The notes below the pieces were generated by a model. That model did not search any database. It was given only the letters and a program-made list of their open reading frames with translations, and was not told where the DNA came from. Positions 12,049-25,900 of a stretch of DNA of 64,000 nucleotides are shown one piece after another. How positions within the stretch are numbered: the stretch's first letter is position 1; each line of letters opens with the position of its first letter. The translations under genes and the position numbers were made by a program. The stretch covers positions 150,811,285-150,875,284 of the forward strand of contig NC_086247.1 of assembly GCF_021018805.1 (NCBI RefSeq). The letters run 5' to 3'. This DNA is from Prinia subflava. Its lineage: Eukaryota > Chordata > Aves > Passeriformes > Cisticolidae.

Positions 12049-14205
12049 CTCTCTACCCTCAATTCCATGCTCTCTGTGGAACAGTGTGGGGTCAGATATC
12101 AACACATGGAGGACACCATTAGTGATGAGGTGCCATGCTAAATAAAAACCATTTTTGACCTCTCAGTGTGGTCTCCTTCCTCTCTTGCACATCATCCACC
12201 CACTCTAAATCTTGCCAGCTCTCCTGGCAAAAGGCTGAGGGAAGCAGTCTCAAACCCTTCACTGGAGCCCGAGTTTTCGTGGGTCCTTGGCCTCTTTTGG
12301 TGGCACCACCCAGCTGGTGCCAGCTTCTCTCCTGAGCCCTGCCACCTTCATCCCTACACACACACAGCCCAGGGGTCTCAGATGCCCAGAGCCATCCCCA
12401 GACACCACCTGGGTGCTGTGCAAGCCTCACACTCCTTTCAGCACATGCCAACCGCTGCTGCCCACATTTGTGGGTTTTTCTGGTCCTCCTGTTCCAGTCT
12501 GCATTTCCCGGCCTGGTTATCTGACTGAATATTATACTGAATATTCGAGGTAATTGTTTTCTGAGTTGATGGAAAAAGCCTCTCTGCTCAGTGTTGCCTA
12601 AAGAGGAACACGGCACATCTAGAGTTCATCCATTCTCTCCTCCACTGCTGCACATCTCTTGTGCAGCCAACAGTTGGAGTCTTTCCTAAAACCACCTTCT
12701 TCTCTTCTTCTCAAGGGGGCTGAGTGCAGGTATAGCCTGGCAGTGCTGATCTCTGGTACAAAAAGGTCCCAAACTCTTTAATCCAAGGGGTTCCTTCTCA
12801 GATAAACCACAACAATGTCCAAGCTCATCAAACAAAATTATTGGTTATCTTTGCTCACGGGCATAGTCAAGATCTCCTGAAGTCCCTTGGAAGGAGCGTG
12901 GGGGTGGTTCTTAGCCAAACCAACACAACCAGATTAATTAAAGCCATTTTCCCTCTCAAGATATCAGAAATGGTAATTAGAGACTGTCTTCTGCCTCCAC
13001 TAAATTTCCAACTGAAAGAAAATGTTTGGAATATCACACTCTTCCAGATGCAAACACTATTCCCTTTTTACAGAGATAACTCCATTCTCTAGCTAATCTA
13101 TAAATATTTATACTTTAACCAAAACAGGAATTTGGAAGTCCTAAGGAGAATGTAAGTTTTCCAGTTGGATCTTTCCTCCCTGTAGTTTTTGTCCATACAG
13201 CTGAAGCCCTCGTTTAGTATTTTGACTTACACAGATCCATTTTGACCATATTAATCCAGGAAAATCTAGCAATGAATGTTACAGACAAGACAAACATCTT
13301 TGACACAGCATTGGAGATTGGAAAAATATATTGGGCAAACATCTCTACATATTTCCTTGTTCTTATACTATTTCATTCAGAAATATGATACAGGAATGAG
13401 GAATCAAGTAAATGTTAAGCTACTACAATCTCTCTTATATTTACTATATCTTTACTTACTTATATTTATATTTTCTTTATTTATTTTTCTTATATTTACT
13501 TTACTACTTTATATAATTATACACTTATACACACCCCAGCAATCTTGCCAGGAATCTGGAATGAGTGAAAAGTAGAAAAGCTGTGGAATTATTCACTCAA
13601 TATGCAATCAAATTTCTGACATTGGATTGTTTTTTGTGGGTGGCCATTAAAAAAAAAACAAAACAACAACAACAAAAAAACACTCTCAGGAAAAGGAGGT
13701 GGCCCAGATGTAATTAATCCCAGAGCTGATCTGCTTGGAGAGGATCTGGAAGCAGGAGGCAAAGTTTTCTGTGAACATCCATCCATTAATGGCAGATGAG
13801 AGAAGCTGCCTCTGTGCACAGGAGTTTCAGTATTATCCAGTACTTTTTGATTGCTGGTTTCTTTGGCTCCTTATTGCATCTTTGGTACTGGCCATTGATG
13901 AAAATGGGCTATTTTTTTTTCCTCCAGGTGGTGTTGATCAGGTCTTCCATGCACCTCTGGGCTAATGCTAAATTATCTAAAATCAGAGACAGAACCTGGG
14001 CTGGGCTGTAGTTCCCCACTACATGCCCAGACCTCTCCCAGCCATGGAGAAGTAATTTCAGATTTTTCTGAAATGAAGAGTTTAATATTAACCTTAAAAA
14101 TAGTTCTGTGGAATTGTGGGCTTTTTTCTAATCTTGATAATTTGTCAGCATGTCCTCGAGCGGCTAAGTACATAAAAAATGACCTTTTGAAGTTTCTCCC
14201 TAAAG

Positions 14206-14394
14206 GTGCAATCAGAAATAAAGAGAAAATGGAGGAGCTGGAAAGTCAACCGGTACTTTGCTGTGGATTTCAAACATCGCCATCCTTCTCTAGCGAGCAG
14301 CGGAGTGAACGGGGGGACACAACTCTCCATTCTGAGCAAGAGCAGCTCTCAGATTCGGATGTCCAGCATAAATGCGGAGAACCTGGCGACATGA
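14206..14394 (+). CDS. ADCYAP1R1: ADCYAP1R1 C-terminal exon with stop codon
   Basis: The final coding exon is 62 codons plus TGA at 14392-14394. It encodes helix 8 and the cytoplasmic tail, from [18 protein letters not shown] through [18 protein letters not shown] to the terminus ENLAT. The middle is effectively identical to mammalian PAC1; the last residues differ ([10 protein letters not shown]). The acceptor is TCCCTAAAG with a modest pyrimidine tract. The Ser-rich tail is the usual site of receptor phosphorylation and arrestin binding. The 3' UTR starts at 14395. Confidence 0.97.
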   Translation: MQSEIKRKWRSWKVNRYFAVDFKHRHPSLASSGVNGGTQLSILSKSSSQIRMSSINAENLAT

Positions 14395-14499
14395 GCAGCT
14401 GAGGAGAGCAAAGCAACCAACGAGCAAACCAAAAACCATCCCTTGAAAAAGAAAAAAATGAAATAATAGTTTTGGTGGTGGTGGAGGTCTCTCACCCTT

Positions 14500-15021
14500 T
14501 TCCCTTTTCCCCTTTCCTTTCCTTTCCTTTCCTTTCCTTTCCTTTCTTCCTTTCCTTTCCTTTCCTTTCCTTTCCTTCCTTTCCTTTCCTTTCCTTTCCT
14601 TTCCTTTCCTTTCCTTTCCTTTCCTTTCCTTTCCTTTCCTTTCCTTTCCTTTCCTTTCCTTTCCTTCCTTTCCTTTCCTTTCCTTTCCTTTCCTTTCCTT
14701 TCCTTTCCTTTCCTTTCCTTCCTTTCCTTTCCTTCCTTTCCTTTCCTTTCTTCCTTTCCTTTCCTTTCCTTTCCTTTCCTTTCCTTTCCTTTCCTTTCCT
14801 TTCCTTTCCTTTCCTTTCTTTCCTTTCCTTTCCTTTCCTTTCCTTTCCTTTCCTTTCCTTTCCTTTCCTTTCCTTTCCTTTCCTTTCCTTTCCTTTCCTT
14901 TCCTTTCCTTTCCTTTCCTTTCCTTTCCTTTCCTTTCCTTTCCTTTCCTTTCCTTTCCTTTCCTTTCCTTTCCTTTCCTTTCCTTTCCTTTCCTTTCCTT
15001 TCCTTTCCTTTCCTTTCCTTT
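14500..15021 (+). repeat. (CCTTT)n pentanucleotide tract in the ADCYAP1R1 3' UTR
   Basis: About 0.5 kb of nearly uninterrupted CCTTT units begins about 105 nt after the PAC1 stop codon, with a few deletions such as CCTTCCTTT. It is a homopyrimidine strand in the transcript sense and has mirror symmetry, so it could form triplex (H-) DNA. The 214- and 288-codon open frames across it (FPFLS and KERKG repeats) are artefacts of the repeat. Confidence 0.98.
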
Positions 15022-16361
15022 CATCTCCTCTCCTCGAATCTCCTCTCCTTGAATCTCCTCAAATCTCCTCCTCTGAGCAGAAAAAGCAAAGGAAAAATGT
15101 AAATATCTCTTTTTAACAGTCACTGTAAATACCCAGCTGTACTCAAGGCCATCCATGGAGAATGTTTAAAAGACAAACAAGAGGCCAAACCCACCCACTC
15201 AACTATTCCCATTTCAGAGCATCTGCGAGTAATCCGTGTCCGTCCAAAGTAACAAGTGATTGCTGTGCAGTTGTGATCCTTGGTTGCCAAACTGATCCTA
15301 GTCTGTGAATGGACATGACCGTTGTCATCTCTCCACTTGGTTTCCATTTTGGGTTGGATTTGCCTATTTTTTATTTTTTTTTCCCCTAGTCCAACATGTC
15401 TTAGCCTGTCCCTGTCTTTTGGCACGTGAATTCCCGCAGTGTTTCTCCTTGGAGTCTTAGGGTGGATCTAACGTGCTTGTGCTGATCAATCCAGCTGATT
15501 CAGGAGGATCTCCAGAAGATCCAGTCCGGGGCTGGACTCAGTCAGACATTCCCGATGGATTTAAAGGAACAGCTGTGCCAACACAAAGCTGCACACCAGT
15601 GCAGGGACCTGAGGCGCGAGCAGTGGGATCTGCTGTGCTTCTCCGTACCCAGGGACGCTCCCAGGAATGCTTTCTGTTCTAGCCAAGCTGTGAATTTTCT
15701 AAAGGGCCGTGCAGTTGAGATAGAGCTCTATTTTTGGCATCGACTGATAGACTGATCGTTTGGACTCTTTGAATAACACCAATTCCTTCCCACAAGTTCC
15801 TCCCCTCCCACCTTGAGAGCAAGGGGCAGTTCCAGGGTGGCCTTTCCCTCCGGATGACCTTGAACCCTCTGCCCCTGGGGCCAGACGTGGTGTTGGTGGC
15901 TTGGGGCAGTGCTGTCACACAGAGCCCAGTGCCTTTGCAACCTGGTTGACTTCTGTGTGCTGACTCTTCCCTGCCAGAGCAAAGAGGCACGAGAAGGACC
16001 TGGCAGGATCACCCTGGAAGGGCAAAAATCGCCGCATTTGGAAAAAAACCCTAAACCACTGAGATGGCACGGAAGGAAAGGATAAAGACTTTGGCTGACT
16101 CCCCACACCTGGCAGTTCTCTCTCTCTTGGAATATTCTGTTTGTTTCACCACCAATGGTCTTACTGCTTTTCTTGGAGAGGAACTCGAATGTTCTTTCGA
16201 CCTTTGCCTTGTAGTAAAAGCCACGACTGCTACAAATCTACTTCAACCCAACGTCGATGATGTCAATCCTTGAGAGTCTTTATACAGCGCAAAAAAAAAA
16301 GGCTTTGAGGGCCGTCCTAGCGCTCCCTTCATCTTGGATTTATGAATTTATGAACTGAGAA

Positions 16362-16412
16362 ATATATATATATCAAATATATATATATGTGCGTGTATGT
16401 GTATGCATATAT
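16362..16412 (+). repeat. AT/GT dinucleotide run
   Basis: ATATATATAT blocks are followed by TGTGCGTGTATGTGTATG, within the ADCYAP1R1 downstream/UTR region. Confidence 0.8.
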
Positions 16413-19194
16413 TACAAACAAAGATGAAAATGGCATTTTAAATGTGAAGTTTTGAACTGAAACTAATAGTAACCAGGAAATTCAAAATTCAGGCTTGTTC
16501 TTCGGTGTTAGTTGACATGATCATAAACTAAAAACAGAAAAAAAAGTGAAATATTTGGAATTTTAGTGTCAGCTGAGTGTGAGCTTTTAATTTCACTGGT
16601 TTTTGTTAGTTTAAGTAAAAAAGAAAAAAAGAGTTTTGATGTCATTTTAAGCAAAGATTTTTAAAGATATTCCTAATTTACTTATTTTTAAAAGAAGAAA
16701 AAAGAAAGGTCTCAGAGAGTTGTAAAAGAAATATTAATTATAATAATACTTAACACATATAATCGTTTATGGGAATAATCTGCTCTTGGATGGAGCCATC
16801 TAAATGAATGTAAATTTAATTTAAAACAGACAGAAATGTTGTTTGAGGTCATACTGGTAGAGGATCACGCTCTTAAGAGATGGGGGCAGCCCTGTCATGT
16901 GAAATCTGCCGTGGCACAGAGGACCAGCAAAACAGCTGAAACCACTTCCATTTTACTCCAGGTTCAGCAATGGGATTTATAGGATCCAAACACCTTTTTT
17001 TTCCCAAGTCTACAGCACCGATTTGCTGCTCTCAGGGCAGGATTTGTTTCCCTCTTCCCAAATCTCTGGAAAAGTCAAAGTGTTTTTAACTGATAGATTG
17101 GCTTTTCGTCTCTCTTCAGATACTTCTTAAAGAAATACTTCTGTTTTAGAAAGTTTCCCCAGGAACCAGGTACTTTGCTGTCCAGAGAGAGCTGGGGAAA
17201 GGCAAATTTATCAGGTAAATGCATACTTGGACAATTTTCTGTAGGATGGGCTTTCACAAGGATTATATTGCCAACACTGCAAATGTGTTATTTTTTAAAA
17301 AACAAAAGCTATTTTTTTGCATGAATGGCTATTAGCCCGTTTTCAATCATTAATAAATTAGAATTGTGGAGAAAAAGATGTTAAATAACTGCCTCTAGAT
17401 GGAGACTTTTTCTCGTTTCAGTCCAGAGTAAGAAGGTGTTTGGATCTTTATTTTTTAAATTTTTTTCTTCTTTATTTTTTTTTTCCTGTTCAAGTTTTTC
17501 TGAGCCTACTTCTGGATTTTGTTGTTTTCCTGGCCATCCTACAGTGCTCTGCAGTTTGAGTTGGTGGATCTCTGTCCAGTGCCTTGTGGGCAAATGTCCA
17601 CATCACCCAAACCACCCTCCCACCCTGCACACTGGAGACCAGGTCCTCAGCTAAATTAAAATCAGTCCAAAAAACTGCTGTTGTTGTTAGAATAAACCCA
17701 GCTCACCTGGAACTGGGATTTGGCCTCAGCACTTTGTTCTTACCATTGATTTTTGGTGGTCCCACCTAGAGAGTCCAACGATGGAAAAGTGGTGCAAAGT
17801 TGGATTTGCTCCTTAATTCCTTGAGCCAATGCTCAGGAGTTTGGAGAGCAGTGAAGGGGAATTTTTTACTGCTGCAGAAGTTGTGTTTCTTGTTCAGTAG
17901 AAAAAACTGAATCTGTTCACCAGCACTGAATTTACCAGAAGAAATGGGATCTTCAACATATTAAATATAAAATATACTACACACACAAAAAAGAAAAAAA
18001 AAAAAAAAAAAAAAGGAAAGAAAAGAAAAACAAACCTAAACCCTTCTATTATGATTTTATTTCTCTGAATAAAGGTGTTGATGCCCTGGCAGATTTGGCT
18101 TTTCCTGAGGCACTGGAACTTCCCCAGTGTCCCTGGAAAGGTGGCACTTGAGGTGGACACAGTTATGGGACCCAGACTCTGATGCCATGGCACAAATGAG
18201 CTCTCCACAAATCTCTCTGCTGAATGTAAAGCTGCAGGTGCTGGCCAGGCGTGGACACCCCACTGTGGCTGTTTTTCCATTTGTTCCAGGAGGGAAGAAT
18301 CCAACAGGCAGTTTCGCTTCTCTGTGTGTGTAAATACCAACTGAGTGTAACAGTGCTTTGTTTGATTTTTTCACTGTGAAATATATTTTGGAGCTAGAAA
18401 GGCTGTGTTATTAAAAACAGTACACAATTAAAACAAAAAAAAAGTGTGCAGTGCTCCTTGAGCCATTTTTTCTACCATGTCCATAATGTATTTTCTGTCT
18501 GATTTTCTTATTTTGCTTTTATAAATGTACAAAAACTTCCTGTGCTGTGGGTTTTGTGACTATTTACTGTATCTAACACTGTTTTGATTACTGATTTGTC
18601 AATGCAGAGTGCTGGTACTGCAGGACAGTTCACATCCCAAAAATGGAAACTACAACCTAGATTGTAAAGGCTGTTTCATTGCTGCATGGTGATGTCACGT
18701 CCTTGGACTTTCACTTCTAGGATGTTCTGGCACTCAGAGCCCAGGGAAAGAACCTGAAATGCTTCATTCTGGGAAGTTTTGAATCACAGAGGAAAAACAC
18801 CCAATTTCCTCTGTATCATTTTAGTATTTGCATTTGAAAACCAGGTGTTAAAATGGAGTGGTGGGAGAAGGGATGGAGGCAGGTGAGTCCAGAGGAAAAT
18901 GCAGTTTGGAAGTTAAATCCAGACATTTTATTGAGTGTTTGGCTCCTCTCTTTCAGCATCTGTCTCTCATTGCACCTTAAGGACAATGCCCTGCAATGAC
19001 AAGGCTAAATAACAACCAGAAATGGGCAAGAACTTATAATTTGAGTTTACCTTTTCAAAGGATTACTTTGTGTTAATAATTTGAGTTTACCTTTGCAAAG
19101 ATGACTCTCCCTGGACTCTCCATCATCAATAGCAAGTGTGAGATACCTTCCACAGGGGGATGAAGTCCACAGAATCAGCAATTCTGGCTGGAGG

Positions 19195-19630
19195 TGACCC
19201 CGAATGACAAATTTGGTCCAACCTTTCATGAGAAAGGGAGCCAAGATGAGTTTATCCAACATCCTGTCCAGTCATCTCCTCTGACAGGGACCAATGGCCG
19301 TTCTCATTCTAAAGAAAATTTCTTTCTTACATCAAGCTGATCCCTCTCCTGGTGCAGCTTGTCACCCTGGTATTCTCCACGTGAATCCTTATGAAAAGGA
19401 GAACCTTCCTCCTCTTCCTGAGCACTCCTTTACCACTGGAATAGTTTGGTGAGGTCCCCACTGAGGCTTCTTTTCTCCAGGGAAAAACTCCTTCAGTTTT
19501 TCTTCACTGCCCCCGTTGTCCACCCCTCTGATGATATTCATGGTCCTCCTTTTGACCTTCTCCAGCTTGGCTACTTCTTTCTTGCCTTTTGAGGGTCAGG
19601 ATAGGACACAAGGTAGATTTTCTTGGTGTA
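19195..19630 (-). mobile_element. CR1-type LINE fragment
   Basis: The + strand carries reverse-complement CR1 phrases: CTTTTGACCTTCTCCAGCTT, TCTTTTCTCCAGGG and TGATCCCTCTCCTGGTGCAG. The fragment is diverged and has no open frame. Confidence 0.65.
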
Positions 19631-22600
19631 ATGCTAAAAACCTGACCATGAGACTCTGATCCTCCTCAGCAGTGACAGAAGGATTTGTTGCCATGATTTG
19701 TCTTGCCCATGTATTAGAAAATTGTGGCTTTTCATAATATTTTCATATCAAAGGTAGATAAAATTCCACTTCTGAATAGCAGGATAGGTCCAGTGCTTGC
19801 ACGTGAAGGGACCTCTGGTCAGCTCAAAAAATCAGGTTTTTTTTTCAAAAGTCCCATGGACAAAAGAAACCAGTAACTAAAAATAGGCAAAGCCAAAACA
19901 ATCAAGAACAAAACATATTCACTCAATATGAAGGGAGCTCTTTAATTGCCATTATTTTCATATTTTACTTTCATTCCTAAACTGATCACCTTTCATTTTA
20001 AAATTCAGCACCGTTTTTTTCACCTTCTCTTCCTGCTGGAAATTTACTGTAAAACTTTTTTGGCAGTTAAAAACCTTTCACTGAACCTGGAGTTGAAATA
20101 GCTCCTGGCTCACTTGTCATACTTGTCATTGGATTCCTTGTCATACTGATCTTGCTTCCAGTTTCCTTCTCTTTTCCTGAGATATAAACAGCTTTATTTC
20201 ACCTGAAGTCTACAGTTTGTCTTTGATCATACAGCTGCAAGATGAGACTAAAAATAATCATGCTATTAAGCTGCATTTCTCTCAGCTCTAATCCAAATTT
20301 GGGCAGCAAAACCAATGCAAAGAATCAAATGTAGACAGACATGGATTCATCAAGAATAGCAGGAAAATTACCTGAAAACAGCAGGCTAAGCATCCTGGGG
20401 GGAAAAGGAAATAAAGTAAAAGAACAATAAAAATTGAGAGAAAGATTTCCAGTTCTTGAAAGTGTATAAATGAGATTTGAGGGTTAAGCAAATTTTGTTC
20501 AGCCAAACCTAAAAGGAAAATCACTCCAATATTTTGCTTTTCTGTTTTCAGCAATAATCTTGCATCCAATCAAATGGATAGGACACACATCCAGTCAAAA
20601 TACTGCAGGAAATCATCATTAAAATAGTTTAAAATACACTGATGGTGTCAGTTGGGGAGGTTTCAGTGCTTTTGTCTGGCACAACTACTAAATCTCTACT
20701 AAATCTAGCCTGTGAACTGTACAAATACCCAAATTTACACTATTTTTCTATCCCAGTCTTGACAGAAATTGGATATCAAAATTTCAGAGGAAAAAAAAAA
20801 AAGTTCACAGTGACTTTAGCAAACAGTAGCTACAAAAAGAAATGCAAACCCCATTAATTTAATTGCCTTTGCCAATATTTGAACTTGGTTTTCAATAGTG
20901 TTTCAGGGACAATTGCCCATGTCAGAAGCTTTCAGTCTGTGGCCAGTGGAGGCTTCAGAGCCCAGAGATGGTTTCTGAAGTGTCCATGGGTGATTATTAA
21001 GGAAAATAAACTCATTCTTTGTACAGCAATAGATTTCTTAAGGCTAATAAAGAGCTTTAGTCCTTTCTGTGTTTATGCAAAGGCTCCCACAGATCAAAAA
21101 ACCTAGAAAATTCCATAAATTAAGACTTTCCCCATAAGGTTATGTGGTTCCACGATACCAAACTTTCTCTTGAGTTCTGAGATCTTTCTCTTTTTCTCTT
21201 TCACGTGGGCAAGGTGTGCTTTTATTGTCCGTGTTGTGCTTCTCCTGCTGTGCCCTGTGACACTGCAGGGCAGGGACTGTGACCTCAGCTGAGCTGCCAG
21301 GAAGGGCTGAAGGGCTGGGGAGAGCAGGAGATGTGGACACCACGTGGGATCCAGACAGGATCAGTGCCTGCTCCAGTTCTTAAGATGTATCTGTGGATAT
21401 CTAGGAAAGGACAAACTCCCAGGGTGGGATTCAGTCCAAATTCAGGATTTATAACTTCAGTGAAGGCAGTGTTCCTTGGGCTCCCCTTTTCTGCAGCTGT
21501 AGAAACGTACACAGTGCAAAAACACGACCAAATATCTGTTCTTAAGCAGTTTTCTTCCTTAGGAGTTAAATATTAAGGGCTGTATTAGATATGTGTCCCT
21601 TTCAACCCCTGGCACTACAGGCATTATATATTCTAGCTCAGAGTTAAACCTCTGGAGGAGATCTTGTGTTCCTGAGCAGAAGGCTGAGGACACACCCACA
21701 TCCCTTGGACTCCAGAAGTGAAGATTTCTCCCTTTAATCTGGTTTCTCCACTTTGCCTTTTTGGTCACAAGAGAGAAGTGAGCAATTTCAGAGGACAAGC
21801 ATCAAACATATTTTTGATGGCTGCTCCAGGGAGAGATGATTCACACTTTGCACGTGGCTGTTTCTCCCCACCAGGACATCTCCCTGACCAGACTGGAGAC
21901 AGATGCTGACCCTGGGGATGCCTAGATAGAAATGAATTTTCCCTGGCAACTCTGCCCAGTCACTCTTGTTCTGTCTCATGCATGCTGAGCAATGATGGCC
22001 TTTAAAAGTTTTGGGCTGGCTCCTATTGGGCATTTCCAAGGATATTTGGGGGAGGTGGATGGCTGGTAAAGAGTTAGGAGCTCTCTTGGAGAGTTTTCAG
22101 GATGCTTTGTTCTCCCTGTCAGAACGTGTCCACACAACCAGCACTTCTGTATCCGGGAGCAACCACAGTACATCGTGCACATGCTGTGGAAAACAAAAAT
22201 TAAAAAAAAAAAAAAGGGATTTTACCCTCTGATTTTAGCAGTCAGGCACACGCAACCAGTTCAGAATTGCATTTAAGAGCAAGATAGGAAGATCTGGAGG
22301 ATGCAGCAGCAGCTGAGGATGCTCTGATGTCAATGATGCTCCATGTATATCTGTACTAAAGAGCTAAGTTCAGCTAAATACACATTGTACTTTGTGTATG
22401 AAAACACACCAGCAGAGCTTGAACAATGTTTTGAACCTCATGGTCGTTCACCTTCTTATGATTCAAGTTGCAATTTCCCATTGGCTTTCTTTTGGGGAAT
22501 TCATCCATGTGAAGAATTACTGTGTGATATGACACTGTGTGATATGACACTCTTCAGTGTCTGAAATTACTTAGGCTTCTGCATATGCCTTTCCCAATGG

Positions 22601-22971
22601 ACTTTGTGCTTGCAGAGAAGTCTCAAGAGGCCTTTGTGTATCAGTATAATCTGTAAAAAAACAAATATTTGGTGTGTTCATTCTCTTTCCCTTCTACTTG
22701 TCAATTTAGTGGCAATGCAACCTGCTATAGCTCTGAGAAGAACTGAGTTATTGGATGGAAAACTGTATTTTGGCTTTTGACTGTGTCAAGGTACAAAGTT
22801 ACTGGCCTGTTGGGTCTAATACTGACCTTTTTTTTGGTCAAAATTGGTTTAATTGGTAATGGATTATTCAGCTTTGTTATGAGGTGGAAACACAGATATC
22901 AACTGCTGCTTTCTAACCTTTTTTGTGTTTTGAGAAATTGTTTTTAACATGTATACTGCTGTAGATGACAC

Positions 22972-22977
22972 AATAAA
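22972..22977 (+). terminator. Candidate distal polyadenylation signal of ADCYAP1R1
   Basis: An AATAAA hexamer is followed within 20 nt by T-rich and GT-rich sequence (TTTTGTAAAAGTCTGTTCTG), the layout of a real cleavage site. It is 8.6 kb after the stop, so assignment to ADCYAP1R1 is a guess. Upstream AATAAA copies are alternatives. Confidence 0.3.
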
Positions 22978-22995
22978 TGTATTATCATTTTGTAA

Positions 22996-25900
22996 AAGTC
23001 TGTTCTGATATAAAATTGCACCAAAGAGAACTTTTTGCCTGTGAACTTACAGGGTAGTGTGTTCTTTTCCTGAAGCAGAATCTCTTTGTGCTAAAAGGGT
23101 TCACTGGGAAGGAAACCCTGAAATCTGCTGGGCAAAGTCAGTCCTGAGCCAGCCAGGGCTGAGATCTTTGCCATGCACAGTGCTCCTTCTCCATAAACCA
23201 CTGCTCTTTATCTCCCTGCAGCAGTGTCACACAGGAATGTGGATTAATATCACCAAATCAAGTGTAACACAATCCCTAAAAGCCCCTGTTGGGCAGGGAA
23301 AAACCCAGCTCCACAGAGCAGCTGAGAGGGGTTTTTAAAGATTTTATTCCATTATCAATCTTGTAGAGTTTTACACAAGAGATGTAAAACTCAACGCCAT
23401 TCTATCAGAAGCCAACCTATTTCTGTGATAAAATATCTTATAAATGCTTTTCAGCCTTTTGCCTCACAATGCTGCTAGTACTTCTGACATCAATCACCTA
23501 CAGTTTTACCCCACTTGGGTTTGGTATAATGCATCTTTCTCAGTTCTAATTCTCCAAAATATCTGCTCTGTTTGCAAGGCCATCTTTTGAAACTTGTTTC
23601 CAGTTCCATTTCTCTCTCTCAACGTCTGTCCTGTCCCATGGCCTTTCCAAGTCAGCACACCTTATCTCTGAGTTTGCACACAGACTCTGTGAGCTTTCAG
23701 TCACATGGGCTTTGAGAATCCTCCACAAATCCATTTCTCCCACCACAGGTCCTCTGGGGACTAAATATTGTTCCTACAGGGTATAAACAGAAGGAATTCT
23801 GTTGTCCTCAAAGGTGTTTTCCAGTTGCCAAAGCTGGAAATAGATTGGTCTGTGATGGGCTTCAAGCCTTCCTTTCTTTTATAGTCAAAGCAAACCTGAA
23901 GAGTTTTACCATCAGGGTAATTTTTAAAGCATCAAGTACATTAAACTCCTGAAACAGAGGATTCCACAGAAGTTGAGCTATTTCGGGTATTTTCCCCACC
24001 TTCATCCTTTGTTTCATTTTCCAGAAGCCTTTTCCTGTCCCACACGAATCCATGAATCCCCCACACAGGCTGCATCCTGTAACTCAGTGTTCAGTCAAAG
24101 TACAGGTATCTGGTAAAAATACAAAGTAAATTTGGTAAAATGCAAAGCACAGTGTGCTTTGATGGGAAAACAGACACACCTTTAGTGAAACTGAGGCCAG
24201 AGTTGTGTCAGGGAGCAGCAGGGCTGGAGATCATCACCCCACAGCATCGCTGAGGCAGGAGCAGAGGGAGCCATGGCAGGGGGGGAATTGGGCAGGGCAG
24301 ATCTATAGATTTTCATTCTTGCCATATTTCAAATCACTGAAAATGCCCTTCACATGGATTTCCACTGTGACCTGAGGCAGCCTCAGGCCTTTTATTTTGA
24401 GGGCTGAATAATGGGACATGGGATTTGTCTACCCTTCCCACCATGTGCAGAATGGCTGCACCAGTCAGTGCCTCCCTCACCGTGGAAATCAAATCAAAAA
24501 GCAAATGTAGAACAGGGCAATCTGGAAAAACTCAAATTTCTAAATGTTTTATGCAGCCTAAGTGATTTACTTTTCTAGGCAGAGAAAGAAAAGGCACCTC
24601 CAAAAGTATTTCAGCCTCTTTACAAGCCCTATGTAAATATCCACAATTTCAAAGACAAATCACCACACTAGAGCACGTTTACTCCAAATCCCAACCCTGA
24701 TCTCAATGAGGAGAACATTTAGTAGCTGTGTCAACACACTAATTAGCAGCTACCTTAAATTCAGTTGTATTTTCTGCAATTGAACAAACCCTGCTCAGAT
24801 ACTCAATTCCTGCTCTGGGTGCATTAAAGATCTCAGTGCTCAAAACAGGTAAAGCTGCCTGCTGGGAGAATTTATTTCAGTTTGGAGCCACATCAAGCTT
24901 TCTGAAAAACAACATTATCATAGTTAAAAATCTACTCTCAATTAGCAATTTGTTACCTTGACAAACTGTCTTTGCTGCGACACCATAAAAATCAGCTGAA
25001 AAAGTAGGGTTTGATCTTTTCGGGGTGTTGTGTAGTTTGTAAAGGGATTTAAAAAGAATTTTTGGAGAGTTAAACTCTACAGAAGACATCAGGAGGATTA
25101 GAGGAGGAGAAAGCAGGGGATGTAATTTAATGATTTCTTGCAGCTGCCCTTTGGGAGTGGTTTAAAACTCATTCGGGAGAGGTTTGGGAGCCCTGCCTGC
25201 CTTTGTGGGCTGCACACCTCCAGCTCCAGGAGGTGGCAGTGGCTCCACACAGAACACACAGCACAGCTAAACATTGTTTGGGACACTTCTGCTGCCTTCC
25301 CATCAAAGCATCCCTGCCTGAAGCATTCCCGACTCATAAACACACCCACACGGACTCGGGTGTGTCACCAAAAAGGGATCAGGATCCTTACCACAGCCCC
25401 AATCAAATATTTATCCAAGGAATCTTAGCACTCCCCAGGATTATTAACCTTTTATTTTATAAAGCCTCAAATGAAATATCCAAACTGACACAAATTAAAT
25501 GCACAAACTCAGATGAAATATCCAAACTGACATAAACTAAATGCACAAACTCACAACAGCTGTAATTGCCACTTGCATTTTATAGATGTACATCATACAT
25601 TTTGTACACAAATTCTCATTACTGTGCTCAGCAACAAAACACAGGAACTGAGATTACTTTTACAAATAAAGCCGGTAGGAAAGTCAGAATAGACAAAATT
25701 ATTCCTTACAACAAACATATGACATTGTGACAGATGGGTTAAATGCTTAATTAATAAATAACTTATTTTAATCATTTTTATAGAAGCCTGGACAATTAAT
25801 CTCTGCTTTAATAGAACTAGAGATGAAGCACCTAAAACCAGCAGAGAGATTTCCAGGAGCCAAATATCTATTGGTCTAAATAATTAACCAAAAGCAGAGC

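Larger units (their letters stand above)
11370..14205 (+). other. ADCYAP1R1: Last ADCYAP1R1 intron
   Basis: This 2.8-kb intron holds the AAAAAG microsatellite, a CR1 fragment (about 11898-12048) and otherwise unremarkable sequence, including a TA-rich stretch at 13430-13535. No exon was recognised. Confidence 0.8.
14395..22995 (+). other. ADCYAP1R1: ADCYAP1R1 3' UTR and downstream region (end uncertain)
   Basis: There are no credible ORFs after the stop codon. The region contains the pyrimidine microsatellite at 14500-15021, an AT dinucleotide run near 16362-16390, a CR1 fragment at 19195-19630 and long AT-rich unique stretches. AATAAA occurs at several positions, for example about 17350, 18067 and 22972-22977. 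PAC1 transcripts in other vertebrates have multi-kilobase 3' UTRs, so much of this may be transcribed. The exact end cannot be set from sequence alone. Confidence 0.5.

Noticed and set aside
12119..12616. 165-codon - strand frame
   Set aside because: It lies in intron beside a CR1 fragment, with competing open frames on the other strand and no conserved motif.
14290..15156. 288- and 214-codon frames (KERKG and FPFLS repeats)
   Set aside because: Pure translation of the CCTTT microsatellite on both strands.
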